Source: Burkholderiales bacterium
GTDB taxonomy: Bacteria; Pseudomonadota; Gammaproteobacteria; Burkholderiales; Burkholderiaceae_E
NCBI GenBank assembly: GCA_027489195.1
Contig: JAIYAG010000562.1
Span: 1 to 9,770, forward strand
Reading direction: 5' to 3'
Length of the DNA stretch: 9,770 nt
A model generated the notes under the pieces. That model saw only the letters and a list, made by a program, of their open reading frames with translations, was not told the origin of the DNA and searched no databases. Below are positions 1-5,695 of the stretch, one piece after another. Made by a program: the position numbers and the translations under genes. Positions within the stretch are counted from its first letter, which is position 1; every line of letters begins with the position of its first letter.

Positions 1-768
1 GACCGGCACATCCTGATCTGCGGCTACGGACGGAGCGGCCAGAGCCTGGCGCACGTCCTGGAGGCCGAGAAGGTGCCCTTCGTCGCACTCGACCTCGACC
101 CCGACCGGGTCCGCGAGGCGGCCTCGGCGGGCGAATCGGTGGTCTACGGCGACTCGACGCGCCGCGAGACGCTGCTGGCCGCCGGTGTGCACCGGGCCTC
201 GGTCCTGGTGGTGACCTACGACGACACCGTGGCCGCGCTGCGGCTGCTGCGCGTGGTGCGCGAGCTCGCGCCGCAGCTGCCGGTGGTGGTGCGCACCGCC
301 ACCGACGCCGACCTCGAGCGCCTGCGCGAGGCCGGTGCCACCGAGGTCGTGCCCGAGGTGGTCGAGGGCAGCCTGATGCTCGCCTCGCACGCGCTGGCGC
401 TCAACGGCGTGCCGCTGGCTCGCGTGCTGCGCCGGATCCGCTCCATCCGCGAAGACCGGTACAGCCTGCTGCGCGGCTACTTCCACGGTGCCGACGACCA
501 GGAAACCGAGACCATCGAGGCCGACCACCTGCGGCTGCACGCGGTGACCGTGGCCGCCGGTGCGTCGGCCGTCGGCCTGCCGCTCTCAGCGCTGCCGCTG
601 GAAGGCTGCTCCCTCAGCGCGCTGGTGCGGGGCGGCCGCCGCCGCCTGGAATGGCCGGCCGACCTCGCCGTCGAGGCCGGCGACACCCTGGTGCTGTCCG
701 GCACGGTCGAGCAGGTCGGGTCGGCCGAGGCCCGGCTGCTGAAGATGGGCGCCCCGGGGCGAACGTGA
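1..768 (+). CDS. C-terminal part of a KefB/CPA2-type monovalent cation:proton antiporter (partial, 5' end outside window)
   Basis: The reading frame is open from base 1 to the TGA at 766-768, giving 255 visible residues. The visible part is the cytoplasmic regulatory region. An RCK/TrkA-N Rossmann domain starts almost at once, with the glycine motif GYGRSGQ at residues 8-14, the acidic end of strand 2 (ALDLD, 29-33) and YGDS at 49-52. A TrkA-C (RCK_C) domain occupies about 178-250 and includes the GDTLVLSG strand. In KefB/KefC/YbaL-type CPA2 antiporters these domains follow a membrane domain of 12 or so helices, which must lie upstream of the window. They gate K+ or Na+/H+ exchange in response to nucleotides. 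An in-frame GTG at 73 is an internal valine, not the start, because it would cut off the glycine motif. A TrkA-like or RCK-gated channel subunit is the alternative. The family is clear; the transported ion is not. Confidence 0.85.
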   Translation, partial: DRHILICGYGRSGQSLAHVLEAEKVPFVALDLDPDRVREAASAGESVVYGDSTRRETLLAAGVHRASVLVVTYDDTVAALRLLRVVRELAPQLPVVVRTATDADLERLREAGATEVVPEVVEGSLMLASHALALNGVPLARVLRRIRSIREDRYSLLRGYFHGADDQETETIEADHLRLHAVTVAAGASAVGLPLSALPLEGCSLSALVRGGRRRLEWPADLAVEAGDTLVLSGTVEQVGSAEARLLKMGAPGRT

Positions 769-777
769 CTGCCTTGC

Positions 778-783
778 TACACT
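778..783 (+). promoter_or_regulatory. Possible -10 element upstream of mlaF
   Basis: TACACT matches the sigma-70 -10 consensus TATAAT at four of six positions. It sits in a short AT-richer patch (776-783) just after the antiporter stop codon and about 50 bases before the preferred mlaF start. I see no good -35 hexamer 16-18 bases upstream, where the sequence is GC-only. If real, it would put the transcript start near 790 and exclude the upstream GTG start of mlaF. This is an inference from position and composition only. Confidence 0.3.
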
Positions 784-833
784 GCGCGCTTACCGATGCC
801 AGGGCCGCCAGGAATCCCCCGGCGGCCGCACCC

Positions 834-1640
834 TTGCCCGATACCACGCCCTTCGTCTCGTTCGAGGCCCTTCACTTCGGCTATGCCGGGCGCCCGCTGC
901 TGCGCGACGTCACGCTGCATGCGCGGCGCGGCGAGGTCGTCGCGCTGATGGGCGGCTCGGGGTCGGGCAAGACGACGCTGCTGAGGCTGCTCGGCGGGCA
1001 GCTCCGCGCGAACGCCGGCCGGGTCCGCTTCGACGGCCAGGACGTCGGCATGCTCGGGCGCGAGGCGCTCTACCGGCTGCGGCGGCGCATGGGCATGCTG
1101 TTCCAGTTCGGCGCGCTGTTCACCGACCTGTCGGTCTTCGAGAACGTGGCCTTCCCGCTGCGCGAGCACACCCGGCTGCCCGAGTCGATGATCCGCGACC
1201 TGGTGCTGATGAAGCTCGACGCGGTCGGCCTGCGCGGCGCGGCCGCACTCATGCCCTCGCAGGTCTCGGGCGGCATGGCGCGCCGGGTGGCGCTCGCCCG
1301 GGCGATCGCACTCGACCCGCCGCTGCTGATGTACGACGAGCCCTTCGCCGGCCTCGACCCGATCTCGCTCGGCACCATCGCCCACCTGATCCGCGAGCTG
1401 AACGATGCGCTCGGCGCGACCTCGATCGTCGTCACCCACGACGTGCCCGAGACCTTCGCCATCGCCGATCGGGTCTACCTGCTCGGCGACGGGCGCATCG
1501 TCGCGTCCGGCACACCCGACGCGCTGCGCGCCTCGTCCGACCCGTACGTGCTCCAGTTCCTGCACGGCTCGCGCGACGGCCCGGTGCAGTTCCACCGCCC
1601 GGCGCCCCCGATCGCAGACGACCTGGGACTGCCCCGGTGA
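834..1640 (+). CDS. mlaF: MlaF, ATPase subunit of the Mla phospholipid ABC transporter
   Basis: MlaF hydrolyses ATP on the cytoplasmic face of the inner membrane to drive phospholipid movement through MlaFEDB between the inner membrane and the periplasmic carrier MlaC. Using the TTG at 834 the protein has 268 residues. Visible motifs are Walker A GGSGSGKT (40-47), Q-loop in MLFQFGALFTD, signature SGGMA (145-149), Walker B LLMYDEP with D168/E169, and H-loop His202. These positions fall within one residue of E. coli MlaF (269 aa), which is why I prefer this start. LREHTRLP and the C-terminal DGPVQF are MlaF-like and separate it from generic ABC ATPases. Start uncertainty: a GTG at 765, overlapping the antiporter stop as GTGA, would add 23 residues that do not look conserved. 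Neither start has a strong Shine-Dalgarno; GGCGG at 820-824 is a weak one for TTG 834. The gene overlaps mlaE by four bases. Confidence 0.93.
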   Translation: MPDTTPFVSFEALHFGYAGRPLLRDVTLHARRGEVVALMGGSGSGKTTLLRLLGGQLRANAGRVRFDGQDVGMLGREALYRLRRRMGMLFQFGALFTDLSVFENVAFPLREHTRLPESMIRDLVLMKLDAVGLRGAAALMPSQVSGGMARRVALARAIALDPPLLMYDEPFAGLDPISLGTIAHLIRELNDALGATSIVVTHDVPETFAIADRVYLLGDGRIVASGTPDALRASSDPYVLQFLHGSRDGPVQFHRPAPPIADDLGLPR

Positions 1641-2419
1641 GCGCGGTGGCGGCGCGGCTCGGTGCCTGGGTGCTCGACCGGCTGGCCAGCGTCGGACATG
1701 GCGCCCGCTTCTTCCTGAGGCTGCTGGCCCTGCTGCCGGGCGCGTTCATGCGGCCGCGGCTGGTCATCGACCAGCTCCACTTCATCGGCAACCGCTCGCT
1801 GTCGATCATCCTGGTGTCGGGCCTGTTCGTCGGCTTCGTGCTCGGCTTCCAGGGCTACTACATCCTGCAGCGCTACGGCTCGGCCGAGGCGCTCGGCCTG
1901 ATGGTGGCGCTGTCGCTGCTGCGCGAGCTCGGGCCCGTGGTCGCGGCGCTGCTCTTCGCCGGCCGCGCCGGCACTTCGCTCACCGCCGAGATCGGCCTGA
2001 TGAAGGCCGGCGAGCAGCTCTCGGCGATGGAGATGATGGCCGTCGACCCGATGGCGCGGGTGCTCGCGCCGCGCTTCGCCGCGGCGGTGATCGCGATGCC
2101 GGTGCTGGCGACGCTGTTCTCGGCGGTCGGCGTGATCGGCGGCTGGGGCGTGGGCGTGCTGCTGATCGGCGTCGATGCGGGCGGCTTCTGGTCCCAGATG
2201 CAGGCCGGCGTCGACGTCTTCAGTGACCTCGGCAACGGCGTCATCAAGAGCGTGGTGTTCGGCTTCGTCTGCGCGTTCACCGCCCTGTACGTCGGGCACG
2301 AGGCGCAGCCCACCCCCGAAGGCGTGTCGCGGGCGACCACGACCACGGTCGTCGCCTCCTCGCTCGCCGTGCTCGGCTTCGACTTCATCCTCACCGCGCT
2401 GATGTTCGGCGCCGCCTGA
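1637..2419 (+). CDS. mlaE: MlaE, permease subunit of the Mla phospholipid ABC transporter
   Basis: MlaE is the inner-membrane permease (MlaE/DUF140 family). Two copies sit under the MlaD hexamer and open an upward-facing phospholipid pocket. The 260 residues equal the E. coli length. Visible features are an amphipathic N-terminal helix, the long hydrophobic segment ILVSGLFVGFVLGFQGYYIL, the conserved block ALSLLRELGPVVAALLFAGR followed by GTSLTAEIGLMKAGEQLSAME (the cytoplasmic coupling-helix region), then several membrane segments up to the C-terminal LAVLGFDFILTALMFG. The GTG start at 1637 overlaps the mlaF TGA as GTGA, so translation is probably coupled to mlaF. No strong Shine-Dalgarno is visible, which fits coupling. 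The family assignment is secure; the related permeases MkDa/TtgB-type Ttg2B are the same orthologue group under other names. Confidence 0.95.
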   Translation: MSAVAARLGAWVLDRLASVGHGARFFLRLLALLPGAFMRPRLVIDQLHFIGNRSLSIILVSGLFVGFVLGFQGYYILQRYGSAEALGLMVALSLLRELGPVVAALLFAGRAGTSLTAEIGLMKAGEQLSAMEMMAVDPMARVLAPRFAAAVIAMPVLATLFSAVGVIGGWGVGVLLIGVDAGGFWSQMQAGVDVFSDLGNGVIKSVVFGFVCAFTALYVGHEAQPTPEGVSRATTTTVVASSLAVLGFDFILTALMFGAA

Positions 2420-2429
2420 AGGAACGATC

Positions 2430-2459
2430 ATGACCACAGACCACCGGGCCGCCCGATGA
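2430..2459 (+). other. Possible nine-codon leader ORF upstream of mlaD
   Basis: An ATG at 2430 follows a good Shine-Dalgarno (AAGGA, 2419-2423, spacing 6) and encodes MTTDHRAAR. Its TGA (2457-2459) overlaps the mlaD ATG as ATGA. The mlaD start has no Shine-Dalgarno of its own, so ribosomes finishing this mini-ORF could restart on mlaD. The same pattern would arise if one base had been lost from an originally longer mlaD N-terminus. There is no evidence that the peptide itself has a function. Confidence 0.35.
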
Positions 2460-2929
2460 GCACGAACCGCCGGATCGACACCATGGTGGGCGGCTTCGTG
2501 CTGCTCGGGCTGGCGGCGCTGCTGTTCCTGGCGCTCAAGGCCGGCAATCTCGGCAGCTTCACCGGCGGCGGGACCTACGCGACGCAGGCCCGCTTCGACA
2601 ACATCGGCGGCCTGAAGGTCCGCGCTCCGGTCAAGAGCGCGGGGGTCGTGGTCGGACGGGTCGCCGGGATCGGCTTCGACGACCAGACCTACCAGGCGGT
2701 CGTGTCGCTGACGATCGACGAGCGCTTCCGCTTCCCGAAGGACAGCTCGGCGAAGATCCTGACGTCAGGCTTGCTCGGCGAGCAATACATAGGCTTGGAG
2801 GCCGGCGGCGACGACAAGATGCTGGCGGCCGGCGACACCATCCGCATGACGCAGTCCGCGATCGTCCTGGAGAACCTCATCGGACAGTTCCTGTTCAGCA
2901 AGGCGGCCGAGGGAGACAAGAAGCCGTGA
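2456..2929 (+). CDS. mlaD: MlaD, membrane-anchored MCE-domain phospholipid-binding subunit
   Basis: MlaD forms a hexameric ring on the periplasmic side of MlaE and passes phospholipids between the permease and MlaC. The 157 residues contain a short basic N-terminus (NRRID), one membrane helix at about 10-28 (VGGFVLLGLAALLFLALKAG), and one MCE domain at about 41-119 with the typical FDNIGGLKVRAPVKSAGVVVGRV and LLGEQYIGLE motifs. A C-terminal helical segment (IVLENLIGQFLFSKA) is the part that lines the central pore in the family. E. coli MlaD is 183 residues, so this one has a shorter C-terminus. The ATG at 2456 is chosen because it yields the family N-terminus. It lacks a Shine-Dalgarno and overlaps the stop of a nine-codon ORF. 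The 3' end overlaps mlaA as GTGA. Codons TTG, CAA, ATA and TTG cluster at 2771-2797, unlike the rest of the gene. Confidence 0.95.
   Translation: MSTNRRIDTMVGGFVLLGLAALLFLALKAGNLGSFTGGGTYATQARFDNIGGLKVRAPVKSAGVVVGRVAGIGFDDQTYQAVVSLTIDERFRFPKDSSAKILTSGLLGEQYIGLEAGGDDKMLAAGDTIRMTQSAIVLENLIGQFLFSKAAEGDKKP
2771..2785. repeat. Perfect inverted repeat inside mlaD (6-bp arms, 3-base loop)
   Basis: TTGCTC at 2771-2776 and GAGCAA at 2780-2785 are exact reverse complements around GGC. The repeat lies within the conserved LLGEQYIGLE coding segment and coincides with a run of A/T-ending codons. It could form a small mRNA hairpin. A repeat this short is expected by chance in a window of this size, so no function is claimed. 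Confidence 0.4.
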
Positions 2930-3792
2930 CGATCGCCTCGGACCTCCCGGCCCGCGCCCGCCCGTCGCTGCGGCTGCGGGCGCTCGGCGCGGCCGCCGTG
3001 CTGGCGGTGCTGCTCGCTGCAGAAGGCTGTGCCGGACTGGCCGACGGGCGCGGCGCCCCGGGCGCCGACGCCGCGGCTGCGGCCGCGATCGGTGCGGCCG
3101 GCGCGGTCAGCGCCGGCAGCGCGACCCGGGGCGAGGCCGACTACGGCGACGCCGAATCCGACCGGGCGCGCACGGCCGCCCTCGACCCGTTCGAGCCGGT
3201 CAACCGCGGCATCGCGCGGTTCAACGACACCCTGGACCGCTGGGTGTTCCGTCCGGTGGCGGTCTTCTACGATCAGTACACCCCCGAGGTGTTCCAGATG
3301 ATCGCCCGCAACGTGCTGTCGAACCTGCTCGACCCGTACATCGCACTGAACAACTTCCTGCAGGGCAAGCCGGGGGCGGGCTTCAACGACCTCGGCCGCT
3401 TCGCGTTCAACTCGACCTTCGGCTTCTTCGGTTTCGCCGACCCCGCCTCGGATGCGGGCATGCCGAAGCACCGCGAGGACTTCGGTCAGACTCTGGGCGT
3501 CTGGGGCGTCGAGACCGGACCGTACCTGGTGCTGCCCTTCTTCGGTCCGTCCAACCTTCGCGACGGATTCGGATTCGGCGTCGACGCGTACGCCGCCCTG
3601 ATCAATCGCTTCGACAACGTGCGGTTCCGCAATACCGCGGCCGGGGTGCAGTTCGTGGACGTCCGGGCGCAGCTGCTGCCCGCCGATCGTCTGCTGAACG
3701 ACGCCCTCGACCGTTACACCCTGATGCGCGACACCTATCTCCAGAGGCGCCGCAATCTCGTGTTCGACGGCAACCCGCCCGACGACGAGTGA
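2926..3792 (+). CDS. mlaA: MlaA (VacJ), outer-membrane phospholipid-removing lipoprotein
   Basis: MlaA sits in the inner leaflet of the outer membrane, extracts mislocalised phospholipids from the outer leaflet and hands them to MlaC. The 288-residue product has a lipoprotein signal: basic n-region (RARPSLRLR), hydrophobic core and a candidate lipidation Cys35 in LLAAEGC. The -2 residue is Glu, an atypical lipobox. After the cysteine comes a low-complexity Ala/Gly-rich stretch of about 50 residues. The MlaA domain then starts at DPFEPVNR (87-94) and continues through RPVAVFYDQY, NNFLQGKP, FNSTFGFFGFADPA, GQTLGVWGVETGPYLVLPFFGPSNLRD-type blocks and a C-terminal YLQRRRNLV. E. coli MlaA is 251 residues; the excess is this linker. 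The GTG start overlaps the mlaD stop as GTGA and has a good Shine-Dalgarno (GAGGGAGA, 2909-2916). In E. coli this gene is unlinked to the other mla genes. Confidence 0.94.
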   Translation: MTIASDLPARARPSLRLRALGAAAVLAVLLAAEGCAGLADGRGAPGADAAAAAAIGAAGAVSAGSATRGEADYGDAESDRARTAALDPFEPVNRGIARFNDTLDRWVFRPVAVFYDQYTPEVFQMIARNVLSNLLDPYIALNNFLQGKPGAGFNDLGRFAFNSTFGFFGFADPASDAGMPKHREDFGQTLGVWGVETGPYLVLPFFGPSNLRDGFGFGVDAYAALINRFDNVRFRNTAAGVQFVDVRAQLLPADRLLNDALDRYTLMRDTYLQRRRNLVFDGNPPDDE

Positions 3793-3809
3793 CTCCCGGA
3801 CTCCCGATC

Positions 3810-4442
3810 ATGACCCGATTCCTGCTGGCGGCACTCGCCGCCTGGCTCGTCGCACTGGCTCCCGCCGGCCCCGCCCTGGCGCAGGCCACGGTGGCGCCCG
3901 ACGAGCAGATCCGCGCGATGAGCACGCAGATCCTCGAGCGCATCAAGGCCGACAAGGACCTGCAGGCCGGCGACCTGCGCAAGCTGTCGCAGTTCGTCGA
4001 CGAGACGATCATGCCGAGCGTGAACTTCGAGCGGATGACCGCGCTCTCGGTCGGTCGCGGCTGGCGCCAGGCCACGCCCGAGCAGCAGAAGCAGCTGATG
4101 GTCGAGTTCCGCGCGCTGCTGCTGCGGACCTACGCCGGCGCGCTGTCGGCGGTGAAGGACCAGACGGTGCGGGTCAAGCCGCTGCGGGCCGGGGCGGACG
4201 ACGCCGAGGTGATCGTGCGCAGCGAGATCGTGCAGAGCCGCGGCGACCCGATCCAGCTCGACTACCGGATGGAGAAGGCCGGCACCGCCTGGCGGATCTA
4301 CGACCTGAACGTGCTCGGGGTCTGGCTGGTCGAGACCTACCGCAACCAGTTCACCCAGGAGATCAACGCGCGCGGGATCGACGGGCTGATCAAGAGCCTG
4401 GCCGACCGCAACCGTGCGTTCGCCCAGGGCGCCAAGGGCTGA
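3810..4442 (+). CDS. mlaC: MlaC, periplasmic phospholipid carrier
   Basis: MlaC (Ttg2D/MlaC family) shuttles a phospholipid across the periplasm between the MlaA-porin complex and MlaFEDB. Starting at ATG 3810 gives 210 residues, against 211 in E. coli. A classic Sec signal peptide is visible: MTRF, a hydrophobic core and a cleavage site after ALA (residues 22-24, mature Gln25). The mature protein shows family blocks such as FVDETIMPSVNFERMTALSVG, WRQATPEQQKQLMVEFRALLLRTYAGAL and a C-terminal IDGLIKSLADRNR. An in-frame GTG at 3789 overlaps the mlaA stop as GTGA and would add seven residues before the signal peptide. That overlap is the habit of this operon, so the 3789 start is a genuine alternative. 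Neither start has a clear Shine-Dalgarno. The gap to mlaB is six bases. Confidence 0.93.
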   Translation: MTRFLLAALAAWLVALAPAGPALAQATVAPDEQIRAMSTQILERIKADKDLQAGDLRKLSQFVDETIMPSVNFERMTALSVGRGWRQATPEQQKQLMVEFRALLLRTYAGALSAVKDQTVRVKPLRAGADDAEVIVRSEIVQSRGDPIQLDYRMEKAGTAWRIYDLNVLGVWLVETYRNQFTQEINARGIDGLIKSLADRNRAFAQGAKG

Positions 4443-4448
4443 GGCGAG

Positions 4449-4706
4449 GTGCCCGCCTTCCCGGCAGAGATCCTGATGGACGGGGCGCCGGCCGCGCTGC
4501 AGGCGGCACGCGAGGCCCTCGCGGCGGGCGGCGGCCTCGACCTGGCGCCGCTGGCGCGCTTCGATTCCTCGGCGGTCGCCGTGCTGGTGGCACTGCGGCG
4601 GGAGGCCGGTTCCGGTGTCGTCTTCCGGAACCCCCCGCCGAACCTGCGTAAACTCGCGTCCCTCTACGGCGTCGAGGCCGCGCTGTTCGGTCCGTCGGCA
4701 CGCTGA
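4449..4706 (+). CDS. mlaB: MlaB, STAS-domain subunit of the Mla transporter
   Basis: MlaB is a small cytoplasmic STAS-domain protein that binds MlaF and is needed for assembly and activity of the transporter. The 85-residue product has the STAS core pattern: a strand with LDLAPLARFDSSAVAVLVALRREA, in which DSS occupies residues 39-41 at the loop that is phosphorylated in anti-sigma antagonists and is a conserved Thr in E. coli MlaB. A final helix follows (LRKLASLYGVEAALF). It is shorter than E. coli MlaB (97 aa). The GTG start at 4449 is preceded by GAGGCGAG (4441-4448), a close purine-rich Shine-Dalgarno, and lies six bases after mlaC. Sequence identity within STAS proteins is low, so the assignment leans on position at the end of mlaFEDAC. 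Confidence 0.88.
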   Translation: MPAFPAEILMDGAPAALQAAREALAAGGGLDLAPLARFDSSAVAVLVALRREAGSGVVFRNPPPNLRKLASLYGVEAALFGPSAR

Positions 4707-4707
4707 C

Positions 4708-4729
4708 CGGGCCGGGCGCCGCCCGCCCG
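4708..4729 (+). repeat. GC-only inverted repeat between mlaB and the ABC ATPase gene
   Basis: CGGGC (4713-4717) pairs with GCCCG (4721-4725) around a GCC loop. The stem can be extended with CGGG (4708-4711) and CCCG (4726-4729), leaving C4712 as a bulge, for nine G-C pairs in all. It fills the start of the only gap between the mla genes and the next gene. No T-run follows (the sequence is ACCCGTTCCGTCC), so it is not a canonical intrinsic terminator. It may attenuate transcription or protect the 3' end of the mla mRNA. The function is inferred. Confidence 0.4.
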
Positions 4730-4756
4730 CCCGACCCGTTCCGTCCTGTCCCGCCC

Positions 4757-5695
4757 ATGCCCGCCGTCATCGACATCGCCTCGGTCCACAAGCGCTACGG
4801 CGCGTTCGAGGCCCTGCGTGGCGTGTCGCTGCAGGTCGAGGCGGGCGAGTTCTTCGGGCTGCTCGGCCCCAACGGCGCCGGCAAGACCTCGCTGATCTCG
4901 ATCGTCGCCGGCCTGAACCGGCCGAGCTCGGGCACGGTCCGGGTGATGGGCCACGACGTCGTCACCGACTACCGGGCGGCGCGACGCGCACTCGGCGTGG
5001 TGCCTCAGGAGCTGGTCTTCGACCCCTTCTTCACGGTGCGCGAGACGCTGCGGCTGACCTCGGGCTACTACGGCCTGAAGCGCAACGACGCCTGGATCGA
5101 CGAGATCCTGCACCACCTGGACCTGACGTCGAAGGCCGACGCGAACATGCGCGCCCTGTCCGGCGGCATGAAGCGCCGGGTGCTTGTCGCGCAGGCACTG
5201 GTGCACCGGCCGCCGGTGATCGTGCTGGACGAGCCGACCGCCGGGGTCGACGTCGAGCTGCGCCAGACGCTGTGGAAGTTCGTGCGCGGGCTCAACCGGG
5301 ACGGTCACACCATCGTCCTCACGACGCACTACCTGGAAGAGGCGCAGGAGCTGTGCGGCCGGATCGCGATGCTCAAGGCGGGTCGGGTGGTCGCGCTGGA
5401 GCGCACGGCCGATCTGCTCGGACGCTTCGGCGGCGGCACCGTGTCGCTGAGGCTCTCGGGCGCGCCGCTGCCGCCGGCGCTGGGCCCGCTGCTGCAGGGC
5501 GAGCCGGCCGCGGACGGGCGGATCGCGCTGCGCCTGGAGGACTGGCAGCGGCTCGAGCCGATCCTCGCGGCGCTGCGCGAGGCGGGCTGCCGGATCGAGG
5601 AGATGGAGCTCGCGCACACCGACCTCGAGGATGTGTTCCTGAGGATCATGGCTCAGAACCCGGCCGTGCAGCCGAGCCCGGGAGCCCCGTCATGA
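4757..5695 (+). CDS. ABC-2 type exporter ATP-binding subunit, YadG-like
   Basis: This is the ATPase half of an ABC-2 family exporter. The 312 residues include A-loop Tyr14, Walker A GPNGAGKT (37-44), signature LSGGMK (Ser135 onward), Walker B VIVLDEPTAGVD with D158/E159, and H-loop His191 in TTHYLEEA. A C-terminal extension of roughly 90 residues ends with the DLEDVFLRIM motif common to ABC-2 exporter ATPases of the CcmA/YadG group. Length and pattern match E. coli YadG (308 aa). The substrate of YadGH-type systems is not established; NodI-, drug- and polysaccharide-export ATPases are close alternatives. The ATG at 4757 has no Shine-Dalgarno and lies 50 bases after mlaB. The stop overlaps the permease start as ATGA, so the two subunits are surely one system. 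Confidence 0.9.
   Translation: MPAVIDIASVHKRYGAFEALRGVSLQVEAGEFFGLLGPNGAGKTSLISIVAGLNRPSSGTVRVMGHDVVTDYRAARRALGVVPQELVFDPFFTVRETLRLTSGYYGLKRNDAWIDEILHHLDLTSKADANMRALSGGMKRRVLVAQALVHRPPVIVLDEPTAGVDVELRQTLWKFVRGLNRDGHTIVLTTHYLEEAQELCGRIAMLKAGRVVALERTADLLGRFGGGTVSLRLSGAPLPPALGPLLQGEPAADGRIALRLEDWQRLEPILAALREAGCRIEEMELAHTDLEDVFLRIMAQNPAVQPSPGAPS

Noticed and set aside
651..833. An N-terminal extension of mlaF reaching back to 651
   Set aside because: It would overlap over 100 bases of the antiporter's TrkA-C domain and the added residues are arginine/glycine-rich shadow sequence. Only 765 and 834 are reasonable starts.
4649..4654. TAAACT near the end of mlaB as a promoter for the ABC exporter
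   Set aside because: Four of six -10 matches without a -35 element, inside the conserved LRKLASLYG coding segment. Too weak to list as a feature.
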